Of a DNA stretch of 64,000 nucleotides, positions 36,126-48,309 are shown one piece after another. This DNA is from Vespa crabro. Taxonomy: Eukaryota > Arthropoda > Insecta > Hymenoptera > Vespidae. The notes beneath the pieces are model-generated. The model was not told where the DNA came from. It searched no databases and saw only the letters and a list, made by a program, of their open reading frames with translations. Position 1 is the first letter of the stretch. Each line of letters begins with the position of its first letter. The stretch lies in assembly GCF_910589235.1 (NCBI RefSeq), contig NC_060970.1, forward strand, positions 2,259,001 through 2,323,000. Reading direction: 5' to 3'. A program made the translations under genes and the position numbers.

Positions 36126-36715
36126 TATTTGTTGAAGTGAGATACAATGCTAGATGTGTTCGTGTACATTAACGTAAAGTTAGTTGTACTAGCTATTTCT
36201 AAAAGAGTAATCTTTAATACGACTCGGAGATCTGAATGATGTAAGTTCGAAAGGTTGATTGACTTTTTGGTGTCTCTCGAATTGTCCGCAAGAACAGTAA
36301 TGAGAGTAGGAAAGGAGTAAAACAGAGCGGAAATGAAATACAATCAAGCCATGGAAATGAAAGATGACTATTGATCGGAGACGGGTCAGGATAGTTTTTT
36401 CAAATGTTTAAACAATCCTATGTGTTATCCTTTTTTTTGATGATTTTGTAGATTAGAGGATGTCAATGGATATTTCAGGCATTTACTTTCAATGATTATT
36501 TATTGTCCGATCAAACACATTATTGAAGCTATATGCTTGACTTTATGCTATATTTAAAAAATGCATAACCTTTTGCAATGTATTTTTTATCTATGCTCTT
36601 TTATAGTCAGCATCCAAAGAATTCGTAAAGGTAAATATTTCCAATGGAGATATATAACCCTTAGGAGAAAGTTCTGTGAACACTTGAGAGACGCACGTGT
36701 AAGTGAACAATTTTT

Positions 36716-37106
36716 AAAAAGTAAAATGATCGAAAGGATATGCATATGGATGTGGAAAATAATCGATAGGAGAAATCAAAAGGAGAGAAAAAAGAATAAA
36801 AAAAAAAAAGGAAATAAATAGAATGAAAATCAAAATTATTGGTACTATATTAATATTTGTAATGATGTAATTTGTAATTTATGATTGCGTCAATATTTGC
36901 TAAATTAAAATTAAACGGCGCACGCTCGTGCACGAAGTCCAGGATTGGGTGTGAAGGTGTGATGGAAAAATAGGGAGGGAAACCGGAACTTCTCACTCGA
37001 ATTGATTGTAACTGTCATTCGTTAAAAGACAGCGTATGTGATGTGTCAAAAGCAAAGAAATATATACCGAAGAAGAAGAGCATCCAGAAAAGATAACAAA
37101 TATAAA
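36716..37106. other. Upstream region of the tetraspanin-like gene
   Basis: Purine-rich run at 36,770-36,820. No clear TATA box can be assigned. The first exon's ATG follows TATAAA at 37,101-37,106, too close to act as a core promoter. Confidence 0.4.
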
Positions 37107-39411
37107 ATGGCTGATAAAGTGACAATAATGAAGACACTCCTCGTATTTTTCTCTTGTATATTTTGGGTAAGATAAGTGATATTTGAATTTTATAACTTTT
37201 CATATCTAATGGAAGACTTTATTTTTATAGACTTTTTTTCTTATATCAGGCAATTGTGTAATTCTATATAAGTATCTATGCATTATATTTATTAGAGACA
37301 CTATATTATACACTATTTTGTACAATTTTATATCCAATACTATGATTTATTGTTTTATAATATACTATGTTATTTGCTATAGAAAATTATATAACTTTTT
37401 TATTTTTTTTTTTTTTTTATTATTACATTATATTTTATACAGTGTAATTTATCTTTGATATATTATTCTACAATATTAAACCAAAAAGAATGTATAATTA
37501 AAATTATCTAAATTAGGATATTTTTGTTTAAACATTTACATGATTAACCACTTGATATACAATAACGTCTCTAAGACGTCATTCATTTCATGTGCCATTG
37601 TAGACTTTGACGTCTTCGAGACGTCAAAAACTGTCTTTGGCTAACATCGGACAGTATAAAATTGAGCCAAATTAAATGGTATCTTACGGACGCGTCAATG
37701 CTTATTTTAATTGTATGTCAAGTGGTTAATTAGTATAATCGTACATAAAATCAACTGCTGCACAACAGTTTGCTATTTGACGAATCAATGACACTAGTTG
37801 ATTTGCTCATTTGTTTGTTTGACATTAATTGAATAGCTTGTTTATGGATTAGTTAATCGATTAGAATAGAGATACATTATACAATTGTTTTTGAGAAAAT
37901 CCGCAAACGAAACGATATTGATTGATTGATTCTGTAATTGAGCCGTTTATTTTGAAAGTGGCCAAAGTCCATTTATCTTCAAATCAAGATATTTAAGGGT
38001 TTGCGTTTCAATGAATTTAAAAATATACGTATAGGATATTAATGAGTCATACTACTTAAGTGTATCTAAGAGTGTTAAATTTATAGTTCCTATTAAAATA
38101 GTGGCAATTATTAAGTGAATAATATGCGTTTTCTTATCAAGAATGGAGTTAGGCCACTTTCAAAATAAACGGCTCAATTAAACCTTTTGATTTTAGTCTT
38201 TTAATTAATCTATCTTCCGTTTGTATGATACGAAACTTCATTTCACAAAATTTCAAAGAGAGTCTGACGTTTTTCTATTAAAAATAAAATTTTGAATGTT
38301 AACTGAAATTTTTAAATAAATAATTAAAATGCTTAGAAAGTATACTGAAAGATTAATTGAAGATTATTAACATTTTCAGAAGACTCTAATGTATTTTTAA
38401 TAAAAATAACACAACAAATGGATCAAAATATTTTGACGATTTTTAATGATTTTTTTTTAAATGTTAATGTTTAGATCGTTTAATTGGAATAATTATGAAG
38501 TATTAAAAAATAATAATTTTAAAATGTTCAAGCATTTCAATATGTCCTATTAACATTATCATCATTAATATTATCTTTTAAATAATGAATCTTATGTTAA
38601 AATATAATTCATATGAAGTATATTAATTATTATATGTTCTCGGGAAAATTAATAAGAATGATCAATCGAAATAATAATAATTGATATTTATTTATACGTG
38701 CATATTTATCTATAACTTTTTTTCGTAGGCAACAGGTATGCTAATAGTGGGTGCGAGCATATTGATACATTTTAAATTTAAAGATTATTTTATTAATAAT
38801 CCGGTAGGAGGTGGAACAATGATATTAGCACTTGCTATACTTGGTATAGTTTGGATGCTATCTGCACAATTTGGATGCTGTTCTACGATTCTAAAGCGTT
38901 CTGGTTTGATCTATCTGGTAAACTGTAAAACGATATTTTATTTTCATTTAAAAGAAAAATTATAAAAGAATAATGAAATGAAAAAAATGTGTTAAATAAA
39001 TGTTTCGTTCAATTCGCAGTATGGAGCATTTTTAACGACCATATTGTTATTGGAACTCTGTGCAATTACATTGATTTACATTTGTATTCAAACGATGAAC
39101 GAAAGATTGATTAGCATGTCAGCGTCTGATCCTAATAAAATATACACCGAGGTATAATTAAAGAAATTTAGTAAAATATTTGTAATAATATAAAAATATC
39201 TCGAAATGATAATATTTAATATTATATTCCCTAATAATTACAGAGTTGTTGCCAAATTATATTTAGAGTCTTCAAGAGTAATGTCGAATTAACGGATAGT
39301 ATTATTATTGGACTATTATTATTTCCAATAATTGGAGCATGTTTAACAAGTTTTTTAGTTGATATGATTAATATTGCAGAAATTGAACGCCGAAGAACCG
39401 ATCGCGTATAG
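37107..39411 (+). CDS. Small tetraspanin-like membrane protein, four exons
   Basis: Exons 37,107-37,166; 38,729-38,917; 39,020-39,151; 39,244-39,411 join, all in phase 0 with GT/AG borders, to 182 codons plus TAG. An AATAAA lies at 39,434-39,439. Four hydrophobic segments fit the tetraspanin layout: TM1 across exons 1-2 (LLVFFSCIFWATGMLIVGAS), TM2 (MILALAILGIVWMLSA) followed by the family-typical FGCC, TM3 in exon 3 (AFLTTILLLELCAITLIYIC) and TM4 in exon 4 (IIIGLLLFPIIGACLTSFLV). The large extracellular loop is only about 40 residues and has one CC pair (SCCQ) but no CCG, so it is unusually short. Tetraspanins organise plasma-membrane microdomains; no specific role can be inferred. A decayed copy, or a missed exon, is possible. 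Confidence 0.8.
37544..37729. mobile_element. piggyBac-type MITE, 186 bp, in intron 1
   Basis: TTAA at both ends. Inverted termini are CCACTTGATATACAAT and CCACTTGACATACAAT. It has no coding capacity. It contains GACGTC-rich short palindromes (ACGTCTCTAAGACGT and ACGTCTTCGAGACGT). Confidence 0.9.
37937..38178. mobile_element. MITE, 242 bp, TA target site, in intron 1
   Basis: Perfect 27-bp inverted termini beginning ATTGAGCCGTTTATTTTGAA, flanked by TA on both sides. Related single termini lie at 63,521-63,553 and 63,689-63,722. Tc1/mariner-type by target site; no coding capacity. Confidence 0.9.
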
Positions 39412-39439
39412 AATAGACATTTCATAGATTATCAATAAA

Positions 39440-40523
39440 ATAATCATGTAAGTAATATTATTCATTTGTTAAATATGATCGTTTTAATTGTATTATTGTA
39501 AAAATTAATCATAATACTGAATAAATCCGATGTACATCGATAATTCTAGACAATTGATATTATTAATAATTCTAGTCAATATCCATAAAATTATAATAAT
39601 TATTGATATTACTAATTTATATATTAAGTTGAGGAGAAAGTTTTTTCGTATTTTAATGCAAAAGTAAATCAAATTTTTGATATAATTATAACCTTTCTAA
39701 AAATACTCAGTAATACGTCACCTTTTAAACGCAAGCCATTATTAACAGATTGATTGATTAATACTACCAGAGTTGTACGATCGTAATATCAATGGCTGAA
39801 AGAATATAAAGAAACTTTTTTCTAATTTAAGTCAATATAAATATCGATTTAAGAAAGAAAATGAAACAGAAATTTCAACAATTTCTATAAATTATAACTT
39901 TACGTAACTGCGATAACTGGTTATTTGTTGACCTCTACTGTTAATTTTATTCTTGTCAATATTATTGAAGTCAATATTATTGAAGTATATAATGCTATCA
40001 CCACTATACGTTTATCGTATCTGAATATAAGCTTGTTATTTTCCCCTCACGCACATATAATAATCGGTTTCGTTTGTGGTAAAGTAAATAGTGTTAGTAG
40101 ACTGTGAAATCGTTCTTTTCAATCTCTCATATGTGTATCTCTCTTTGATGGTAGCATGTATCTCCGTGCTAGATACGATGTCAGTACATATTTGTTTCAC
40201 GATAAATGTATAGAAAATAATAAATATAATTGACACGTATAAGAATTAATATATAAATCTTCGACAAAATTAGAAATATGTCGAATATTTTTTTTTAAAT
40301 AATTAGTAAATACTTGTATATTATATTATTTTAATACAAATTAAAATTAATTCATTTCCACACTACCCATGAAATAAAACTCCTACCGTTATTTTTTTTA
40401 TGTGGTTTCCTCTGTAAGACTAGTCCACTCTAATATACATCGACTATTACTACTATTACTACTATTACTACTACTACTATTACTACTGAAAGTAATAACA
40501 ATAATAATATAATATAATTTAAT

Positions 40524-40587
<64 letters not shown>

Positions 40588-40624
40588 TGTACCTAAACAT
40601 TATTTATATACATAGAAATATTAT
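39440..40624. other. AT-rich spacer with trinucleotide runs
   Basis: A TAC/TTAC-rich run at about 40,445-40,490 and a long TAA run at about 40,525-40,583. Part resembles the ATT-rich segment at 43,020-43,130. Nothing coding recognised. Confidence 0.6.
40525..40583. repeat. TAA trinucleotide microsatellite
   Basis: About 19 uninterrupted AAT units followed by AAAAATG. Confidence 0.9.
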
Positions 40625-41123
40625 TTAGCACGTTGACTGCCACGTGCGTTTTCAATAAAATCTCCTTCAGGCCACGCGTACCGTGAAAAATAATAAAAAT
40701 TAAAAAAAAAATTTTATTAAGAAATTTTTTTATAAAAAAAAAAAAAGAAAAAAATTCTTTTTTAATTTTTTTGTATTAAAAATTTTTTTATTTTAGAATT
40801 TAAAGAAAACAACAACTTATTGTCCAAGTTGTCCCGACCAACCTCAGCTTTGTATAGAATGTTTTAAAGTTTTACATTCTACATAATTTTTCTAATAAAC
40901 CATTTTCGTATTACTTTTATAATAATAGTTTATATTAATGAATATAGTTTATATTAATTAATATTCAATAGTTTTGTTACTTCCTCTGCGAAATATTTTT
41001 TCAAACACATACGAATATCCATCGCAAGTAGTCAAAGAGGCATCACCCCAATACGAGTGACGCGGCCCAATCAGAAATTCTACTGTCACCCGAATATGTG
41101 TGACGTGGCAGTCAACGTGTTAA
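40625..41123 (+). mobile_element. piggyBac deletion derivative, 499 bp
   Basis: The right end has TTAA at 41,120-41,123; the left end is TTAG at 40,625-40,628, a decayed TTAA. Inverted termini are CACGTTGACTGCCACGT. A plus-strand frame at about 40,800-40,886 encodes TYCPSCPDQPQLCIECFKVL then HST and a stop: the C-terminal cysteine-rich domain of piggyBac transposases. No catalytic part remains. Size and termini resemble the 30,745 element (498 bp; CACGTTAAGCGCCACG), so they are probably related families. Confidence 0.82.
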
Positions 41124-41372
41124 TACATTTTATATTATAATAGTAAAGACAATTAGCTTCGATTTATCGTAAGTAAGAAACAATATGAAAACAAATATAT
41201 AACGATCATTAAATAGTAAGACAAGAAGAAACTATAACGAACGGAAACAAAAGAAATGTTTTTTACTTTTCATCAGGTATCGTTTCATTATTTGCATTTT
41301 GTTGTTCGTCACTGCGACAGCATCCATGAACAACTTTGTATTTTTATACATGTAGCGAGATATTTTGGTATA

Positions 41373-42452
41373 CAGTAAAACCTGGTTTTGTGCAGTCCTT
41401 TTTTATGCGATTTTATTTTTGTGCGATTGGTTTTGTGCGATTTTATTTTTGTGCGATTGGTTTCGTGCGATTTTATTTTTGTGCGATTTTTTTCGTGCGA
41501 TTTATTTTTATGCGGTATATGAATCTTAGCAACGTTAGCACCAGTTTAATGTTTCCTATCAATGTACATATACATTTTGTGAACGAACTCTGATTACGTG
41601 GTCTCCTTGACAAAGATGTATCTAGACTTCGCGATGCTCTGTTCATTTGTTTTAAACAATCCCCTGACAAGGCAGAGTCAGTTACGTACATATTGTAATG
41701 ACCTGGACGAGATGATTGAAGACCAAACTGTCAATGATAGTGACATTATCAATAGTTTGATAGATTATGAAAATGGACAAGAAAAACCGGAATCTATTAC
41801 AGTAGATAAAATATATGCAGGGATCCAGATTTCTAAAAAATTGGAAACGCATTTTCTTAAAATAGATACCAATGCGAAAAAACGCTTAAAATTCCAAAAA
41901 GAGCTGAGATCATGTATGTCTCGCTATCGTGACGTTTACAAGCAATTGACTAGTTGACCGTCGTCACAAAAACTGATCAGTGAATTTATGGTACCAAAAA
42001 ACAAATCAATTGAAATCCTATCTTCAAGCGACGAAAGCGATTTTGAACCAATTCATCACAAGAAGATGCGCGTTTTGGATTACGACGAGTAGCACCAAAT
42101 TATTTAATATATAATTTGAAAACTTCTCCATGTATATGTACAATGAAGAATTAAATATTTTTACAATTTCTTCAGGTCTAATTTAATTATTTAATTTAAT
42201 TGAAAGCATTCTCTCATCTATTTCATAAATCATTGATGTATTTTCTAAGTCCGACTTTTTTTATGCGGACTTAATAAAAATCTTTTTTATTAAGTCTAGA
42301 TACATCTTATGTCCACCGCATAAAAAAAATTTTTGATAGTATATCGTACAAAGTTGTTGATTATATGTAAGAATTTAGAAAATTTCCGAATATTTTTTTA
42401 TACTATTTTTTGTATGCTGACCCTATCCACCGCACAAAAACAGATTTTACTG
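41373..42452 (+). mobile_element. pogo/Tigger-like element with decayed transposase
   Basis: Inverted ends CAGTAAAACC and CAGTAAAATC, each flanked by TA (41,371 and 42,453). The left subterminal region has tandem GTGCGATT-containing repeats, about 30 bp apart, at 41,398-41,515. An ORF at 41,598-41,957 (119 codons; NPLTRQSQLRTYCNDLDEMI, ending RDVYKQLTS) is followed after a stop in the same direction by FMVPKNKSIEILSSSDES and HHKKMRVLDYDE. Such an acidic, serine-rich tail is usual after the DDE core of Tigger-type transposases. No HTH or DDE core is present, so this is a deletion derivative. The family call rests on ends and tail, and is inference. Confidence 0.6.
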
Positions 42453-42459
42453 TATGCTT

Positions 42460-43970
42460 ATTGTAATCAATCTGGCGAAATACTCCTGGAATAGCTGGAT
42501 AGCTCATAGTAAAAATGACTCGGAATTGTTGATATTAAAAATTGCTTGAAGTGCAAAGGATTAGACGTATCTATTAATGGGCGATTATGCGTCGAAATAT
42601 TAAGAACACGATTTGTTAAGTGTTCGTGCATAAAATCATCACGTAAAAAATGATATTGACGAGGATCTAGATTCATAATTCAGGAATCGAAATTCTCGTA
42701 ACTATATAATTATGTTAATTTTTTTTATCGTATCAATGTAAATGAAAATAATGAATTAATTTATATTTTTTTCTTAATTTGATAATTTAATAAAGTCTTA
42801 GTATTCGATCTCTTATATTTATTTCTTCTACTGATGATTGACGTGAATTTCACGATGATCTGTGCTAGATCACAGTAGCAGTATAATTTTGTTTAATGAT
42901 AAATGCATATAAAGTATATATATATATATATTTGTCTATTATTTTTTCAGAATTAATCAGTAATGAACATATATATTATATATTAGTTTTAGTAAAGATC
43001 AATACACGAATTTGTTTCCACATTATCTGTGAAATTTTTTTCCCAGCCCTATTTTGTTATAATTTCCTCTGTAGAAGTTAACTTCATATTATTATTATTA
43101 TTATTATTACTATTACTATTACAATAATAATAAATAGAGACTATGTCTTTTTAATGTATAAAATCTAAAAGGAACTACAAATTTTTCAAAAATTTAACAA
43201 TATTTTAGAAATTCAGATCCATTGACATAAACGATTGGACACGTAATTTCTTATTTTTCCACCTGGAAGAATCATCTGTCCAAAGCTCATTAAAATAATC
43301 AAGGAAGTTACTGTATCTGGAAATATTCAGAAAATCTTACTATTAGCTGTTAACGCACACAAACAGGCAGCCAATCATTACTTTAGATATATAAACACAC
43401 GTCATTTAAGCGTATATATGAAAAGCAATAATGGAATTATAAAATTTTCCTCTTTTACTGCAAATTTCGAGAGTTGCCACAGTACAAAACTTTTTCTTGA
43501 CGAAAAATGTCGAAAATATTTACGCCATCAATGAGAACAGGAGTAATTTACGATCAATTTTGATAAATACGATCTTGTTTTAAAGAAAAATATTTAATAC
43601 AAGACACATCTTTCTAGATTTTTTAAATAAGTTTTGTATTTGTGCATAAACTATTTTCGAAGAAATATCATTCCATAGTACGATTATTTTCAAAAAAAAT
43701 AAAACTTTTTCATAAAATTTAAAAAAGGTGTCCTAGATTGTATTTTTCTCTTTAAAATAAGAATCTGATTATCAAAATCAGTTAAAAATTACATCTATTC
43801 TCATATGATGGCGTAAACTATTATAAAATCAAGGGTAACGGCTCCAAGCGTAACGTTTACACCATTGCAAGAAAAATATTTTCAAAATATTTATTATATC
43901 ATTTATCATAATGTCTAAAAATACATAAAATCATTTTAATTATAAAAAAAAAAAAATAAAAAAAAAAAAT
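42460..43970. other. AT-rich spacer with an inverted duplicate of 22.7 kb
   Basis: Positions 43,020-43,125 are the reverse complement of about 22,680-22,790. Otherwise no recognisable frame or repeat. Confidence 0.55.
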
Positions 43971-45717
43971 TACTTTTTATTATACTTACATTTACTTTTC
44001 TTAGATAAATATGATTGTCTACAAAAATAAAACAAATAATTTCATCAGGAATAGTTTCGTTTCCATGTCGTGCATAATTATCAGTAATAGTTCTGTTATC
44101 ATGGATATCAGGAGTCATTAATAAATTAATAAATTAGTTCATATTATAAACATTGTAATGAACATGTATCGATCAGTCAAACAAAACGGTGCTTTTCAAT
44201 ATAAATATTCACACATACATATGCAACTGGAAAATCAACTACAGCAAAATAGTAGTAGAGCAAAGTACAGGTTCCATAGAGAGTGAATAATCGAACGGGA
44301 AGAAGTGATAAATAGCGAGTAAGAGGGAGGAAGTAAGAGAGAGAGAAAGAGAGAGAGTTATAACGATTGAGTGAGAGGGAAGAGAGTATGTGGAATCGGC
44401 TAGAAGCAAGTGTGTTCATGTCGAAAGATAATTCCGACCTATTTGCATTACCTACGTGCTCGAATTTTATTTCTACATGTGTGCGCGATTTTTTATCTTT
44501 CTTTATTTTTATTTATTCATCTTCTTTTGAAAATCTTAAATAACAATTAACCAATAAGTTCGAGGTTTCATTCTTGCTTGTCGCATTTAATGCAATTGAA
44601 AATACTTGCTTCCCTTGGAACAGTCTTCTCGGTTTTAAACTGTATTTAGTTTAATTCAAACAACAGGCAGGAAAGAGAAAATAGTGTAAGCCAGTATATA
44701 GCTTCTCGGAAAGTTGAAGTACCTCCTAGAAAACATTGCAATTAACCATCCATTTATTAGAAAGGCCGTCATTGTTAGCAATTAAACGAAGTTATTAAAT
44801 ATCGGCTAATTAAAAGTCTCAGAATATATTTCTAAAGTTTTATACTTTCGCGTTGGAAATGTTCTAACGATTAATATGTCCTTTCTTTTTATTTGTTTAT
44901 TATTTTTTACTTTTTATATTTTTATTTATTTATCTACTTTTTTATATGGGAAGTCTTAAATAACAATTAACGAACAAGTTCAATGTTTCAATTTGAATTT
45001 TTCATAATCTCTCATTGACGTATTTTCTAAGCGGATAATGCTAACATGAGATTTGTCCATATCGCTCATCTCTCTCTTTCACTCTCTCCCCCCTGTATCT
45101 CTCTCTATCTCAAGTTCACAATATCGCGACAGTCTATTGCCCATCCAGTAAAACCAGTTACAAGAGCAGATTTATACTGATTCAAGGACATGAACTAACA
45201 AAACGTTCCGACCCTTAATATATTTTCAAATGCAACATCTGCTCGTGGAACAGATGCGTTTATCACAGACGATCAGTTTACATTTATAAAGAGGTTTTTA
45301 CATGAGAAATCTGTTGCCTGTTACAATTAATTCTCATTTTTATTTGTTCGCATTATAATGTATTCCCCATCACATATATACCTACATATGCACGTATATA
45401 TACATTATATATGTAGTCTCAATCGTACATCGGCAATAAAAACTACGAAAAATTTCCAAAACAGAACAATTGGAAGAGTAAATCTTCATTAATTATATTT
45501 TCAATAATATATGTCCTTCATATTATTAATGTTCTCAAATTTATAACTATTTTTTTCGTTCAGTAATTCGTTATACATTTCGTTTAATAGTTTCATTTTA
45601 AATTCGTCGATTTTTCGTCCTTTCGGATTTTTATACCTTTATAAATTAAATAAATATTTATTAGTTAAAAGAAAAACAAAAAAAAGAAATATATATATAC
45701 ATATATTATATATATTA

Positions 45718-45843
45718 TGTGGACCGGAAAGTAATGTCGCTTTCTTAAATTAATTTCAAACGAATAAATTTTTAACAAGTTTTTATTTTTAATCATAATC
45801 AAATGTCGACATCCGCAGAAACGACATTACTTTCCGGTCCACC
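45718..45843. mobile_element. MITE, 126 bp, mariner-type ends
   Basis: Inverted termini TGTGGACCGGAAAGTAATGT and GGTGGACCGGAAAGTAATGT, flanked by TA (45,716 and 45,844). The core CGGAAAGTAAT.TCG is shared with the ends of the mariner at 34,831, which supports a mariner-derived MITE. No coding capacity. Confidence 0.9.
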
Positions 45844-46503
45844 TAATATATATTGGATATTCTTTGTAATCCTGTCTGGAAGATATAGACTGACTAATTC
45901 ATTATTAACTAAATCATTTATTCTTGCTTAGATTGTATTCATAAATGCATTATAATTAAAATACTACAACTCTTTACTCTTTTGCTGTTTTACTCAAGAC
46001 TTTACTCATTACTCTTTATTCCTGATCTTCTTGTTACTCTCTATTGGTCCATTGAAATCTTTCATCGCTATTTTTGACTTGATCTACTCAAGAATGTCCA
46101 TCCATTGTTCTTTTTCTCACGTAGCCTTTCTCATCCTAATTCACATTCGTGCATACGCATTTGGTAATTCATATTGCTCTTTGTCCTATTGATTACTTCG
46201 ACTTTCGATCAATTTGTCTCATACAAATATACATAACTAATTAACACTAGATCTTCAAACGTACCCTCAGCCATTCTGCATGTATATTCATCCTCGAATG
46301 TTTTTTTTTTCACGCTCTTTAACGTCATATGATCTTTTCTTTTCTTTAAAATCACTTACCATCAGTTGGCTACACTTTGCCGACACACTTCACACTTTAC
46401 TATGCACTTTCTAATAATTTATTATCTATCTCACTTATTCCTTCACATACATTCATCGTACTCCAAGTTACAATAATATTTACGATGTTGTTTATCTTAC
46501 ACA

Positions 46504-47270
46504 CTACGTACCTACACAATTAACAATTTTTCTTTTCTTTCCGTAATTTTTAAATTGTTGTTGTTTTCTATTCTTTGATTTTTGTACTTTTCTGTTCAAA
46601 AATATATGAAGATGTAGATTATCCGATTCCTTGTGTAGTTTCTCGTTCATAGATAATTTCCCTGGTAACTCCGAAATATCACCGTCAACTTCATCATTCT
46701 GTTCTTCGTTTGAACTTTGATGACCAAATGAATCCTCAGTACGCCTCGTCATTCCAGCGTGGCAGTCTTGCATCTCTTTGATCTTTTTCATCAGAACGTT
46801 GACATTTCTTCTCTCTCCTTAATGACATGCTTCTTAAGGGTGCTTCTTGGGTTAGCAGTTCCATATCAAGTTTTTTTCCATCATCTTCAGAAGTTGCTGC
46901 TGCATAGCATACAACTCTTTCATTTGTGCTTCGATGCCAGAACATCTTTTCATTTTCCTACTGCCTCTGTCGCCTGTACCGCGACTCTTTCTTCGTTGTC
47001 CAAGCAGGATTCTCGACGCTTACCATCGCTACTGTTCTGTTACTGAACGTACCTGCTTCGTGAAATCTAGCAATAATTCTTTCGGTATTATCTGGAGGAA
47101 TGCTATAGCAATCCCCACTCCTCAAATATTAGTACGATCCCTCGAAGCATACCCAATACTGATCATTCTAACCCCCAGAAACTCGACTAAGAGGCAATTC
47201 ATTGGCTCACATTGGCTTGACGTCATTGCCACCCCTGCCCTGTACGACTTATGTGTACTTGGATGATGAT
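46504..47270 (-). pseudogene. Decayed coding-like region, unrecognised
   Basis: Minus-strand pieces follow each other in a consistent order across several frames: GDCYSIPPDNTERIIARFHE near 47,110-47,050, RCSGIEAQMKELYAMQQQLL with KMMEKN near 46,950-46,870, LLTQEAPLRSMSLRREK near 46,855-46,805, then an open frame 46,791-46,504 with KKIKEMQDCHAGMTRRTEDS. The middle looks like a coiled coil. Stops and frameshifts separate the pieces. Mobile-element gag or a broken host gene are both possible; I do not recognise it. It sits in sequence absent from duplication copy 1. Confidence 0.45.
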
Positions 47271-47638
47271 ACCTATTTGCCGTATAAGAGAAAGAGAATG
47301 ACAAAAAGAAAGAAAAGCAGAATGAGAAAGTATCAGTGTGGTAGAATATGAGGGAATGGTTGATGGAAGTACTCCCTCTCACTGGGCGAGTGACAGAGAC
47401 GAAAAACGATGTTAAAATTTAAGAAACTTTATTTGGTGTATCTTTCGATCTCTCTTTTACTCTCTATGCAAAAAAAAAGTAAATTGATTTATTATTTGTT
47501 TATTATTGTTAATTTATTCGTCTACCGTGATGAATACTATATTTTATAAATATTATGTATCATGAAACTATTCTATATAAATATGTTTTTTCATAGAAAA
47601 TAGAGAAAAAAGAAACAAAAATAGGGATTATATATTTA

Positions 47639-47671
<33 letters not shown>

Positions 47672-48309
47672 ATTCTTTTAATGGTGATATAACTACGCCT
47701 TTTTCGTGGACAAGCAACTATGTTAAAAGAAACTTTACACATCAAGCAATAAATATGATACATTTATTTTAATTTATTAGGTACACTGTACCTAATCAGA
47801 CAATTACTTTCGACAGCTATGGCTATGGTCTCAAGAAGAACGAATGTTTTCTTTTTTGTTCTCGGTGTTTTCGTCGTCTTTTTTGTTTCCATCGTCTTCT
47901 TTGTTGTCTCTCACTTTTTTTGGTTGGTTTCCGATGTGTGTGTTTAATAGCGCCGAGACATGTTAATTATGTGTCTTGCCAGAGGAGGCGTAACAGTCGC
48001 AACGATATCGCCACAGTCTATATTCACCAGTGCCATCTAACAATGCATTCTAGAAATGCAAAACTGATGAAAAAATAATGGCGCTGTCCATATTAGACGT
48101 GTAAGGTTAAGTTACCTTAATTTTATAATCAATCATTGTTTAAAAAATTGATAGATACGTTTGATCCTATAGTTTTATATAATGATATACTTTCCTTATG
48201 TATAATACTTATGTTAAGTTAATACCAATATTCAAATGATATTCAAGAAACTCATTTGCGTAACCATATTCTCAATATATATAGATATATCATAAAATAT
48301 TTTACTATA

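Larger units (their letters stand above)
34700..36715. repeat. Duplicated segment, copy 2, split by a mariner
   Basis: Partner of 30,054-30,700. Removing 34,831-36,125 and one TA rejoins CAATATA to TTTGTTGAAGTGAGATA, matching copy 1 (CAATATATTTGTTAAAGTGAG). Confidence 0.85.
43980..48309. repeat. Segmental duplication, copy 2, upstream part with insertions
   Basis: Copy of 22,980-25,446. It is rearranged: the stretch around TTATTTATT...AATCTTAAATAACAATTAA occurs twice (about 44,510-44,550 and 44,925-44,975), and about 1.8 kb not present in copy 1 lies between 45,845 and 47,640. Homology resumes with CTTTTAATGGTG and GCCATCTAAC, leading into exon 1 of the ABC pseudogene. Confidence 0.75.

Noticed and set aside
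46759..47266. Plus-strand ORFs at 46,759-47,046 and 46,934-47,266
   Set aside because: They are opposite-strand shadows of the minus-strand coding-like pieces.
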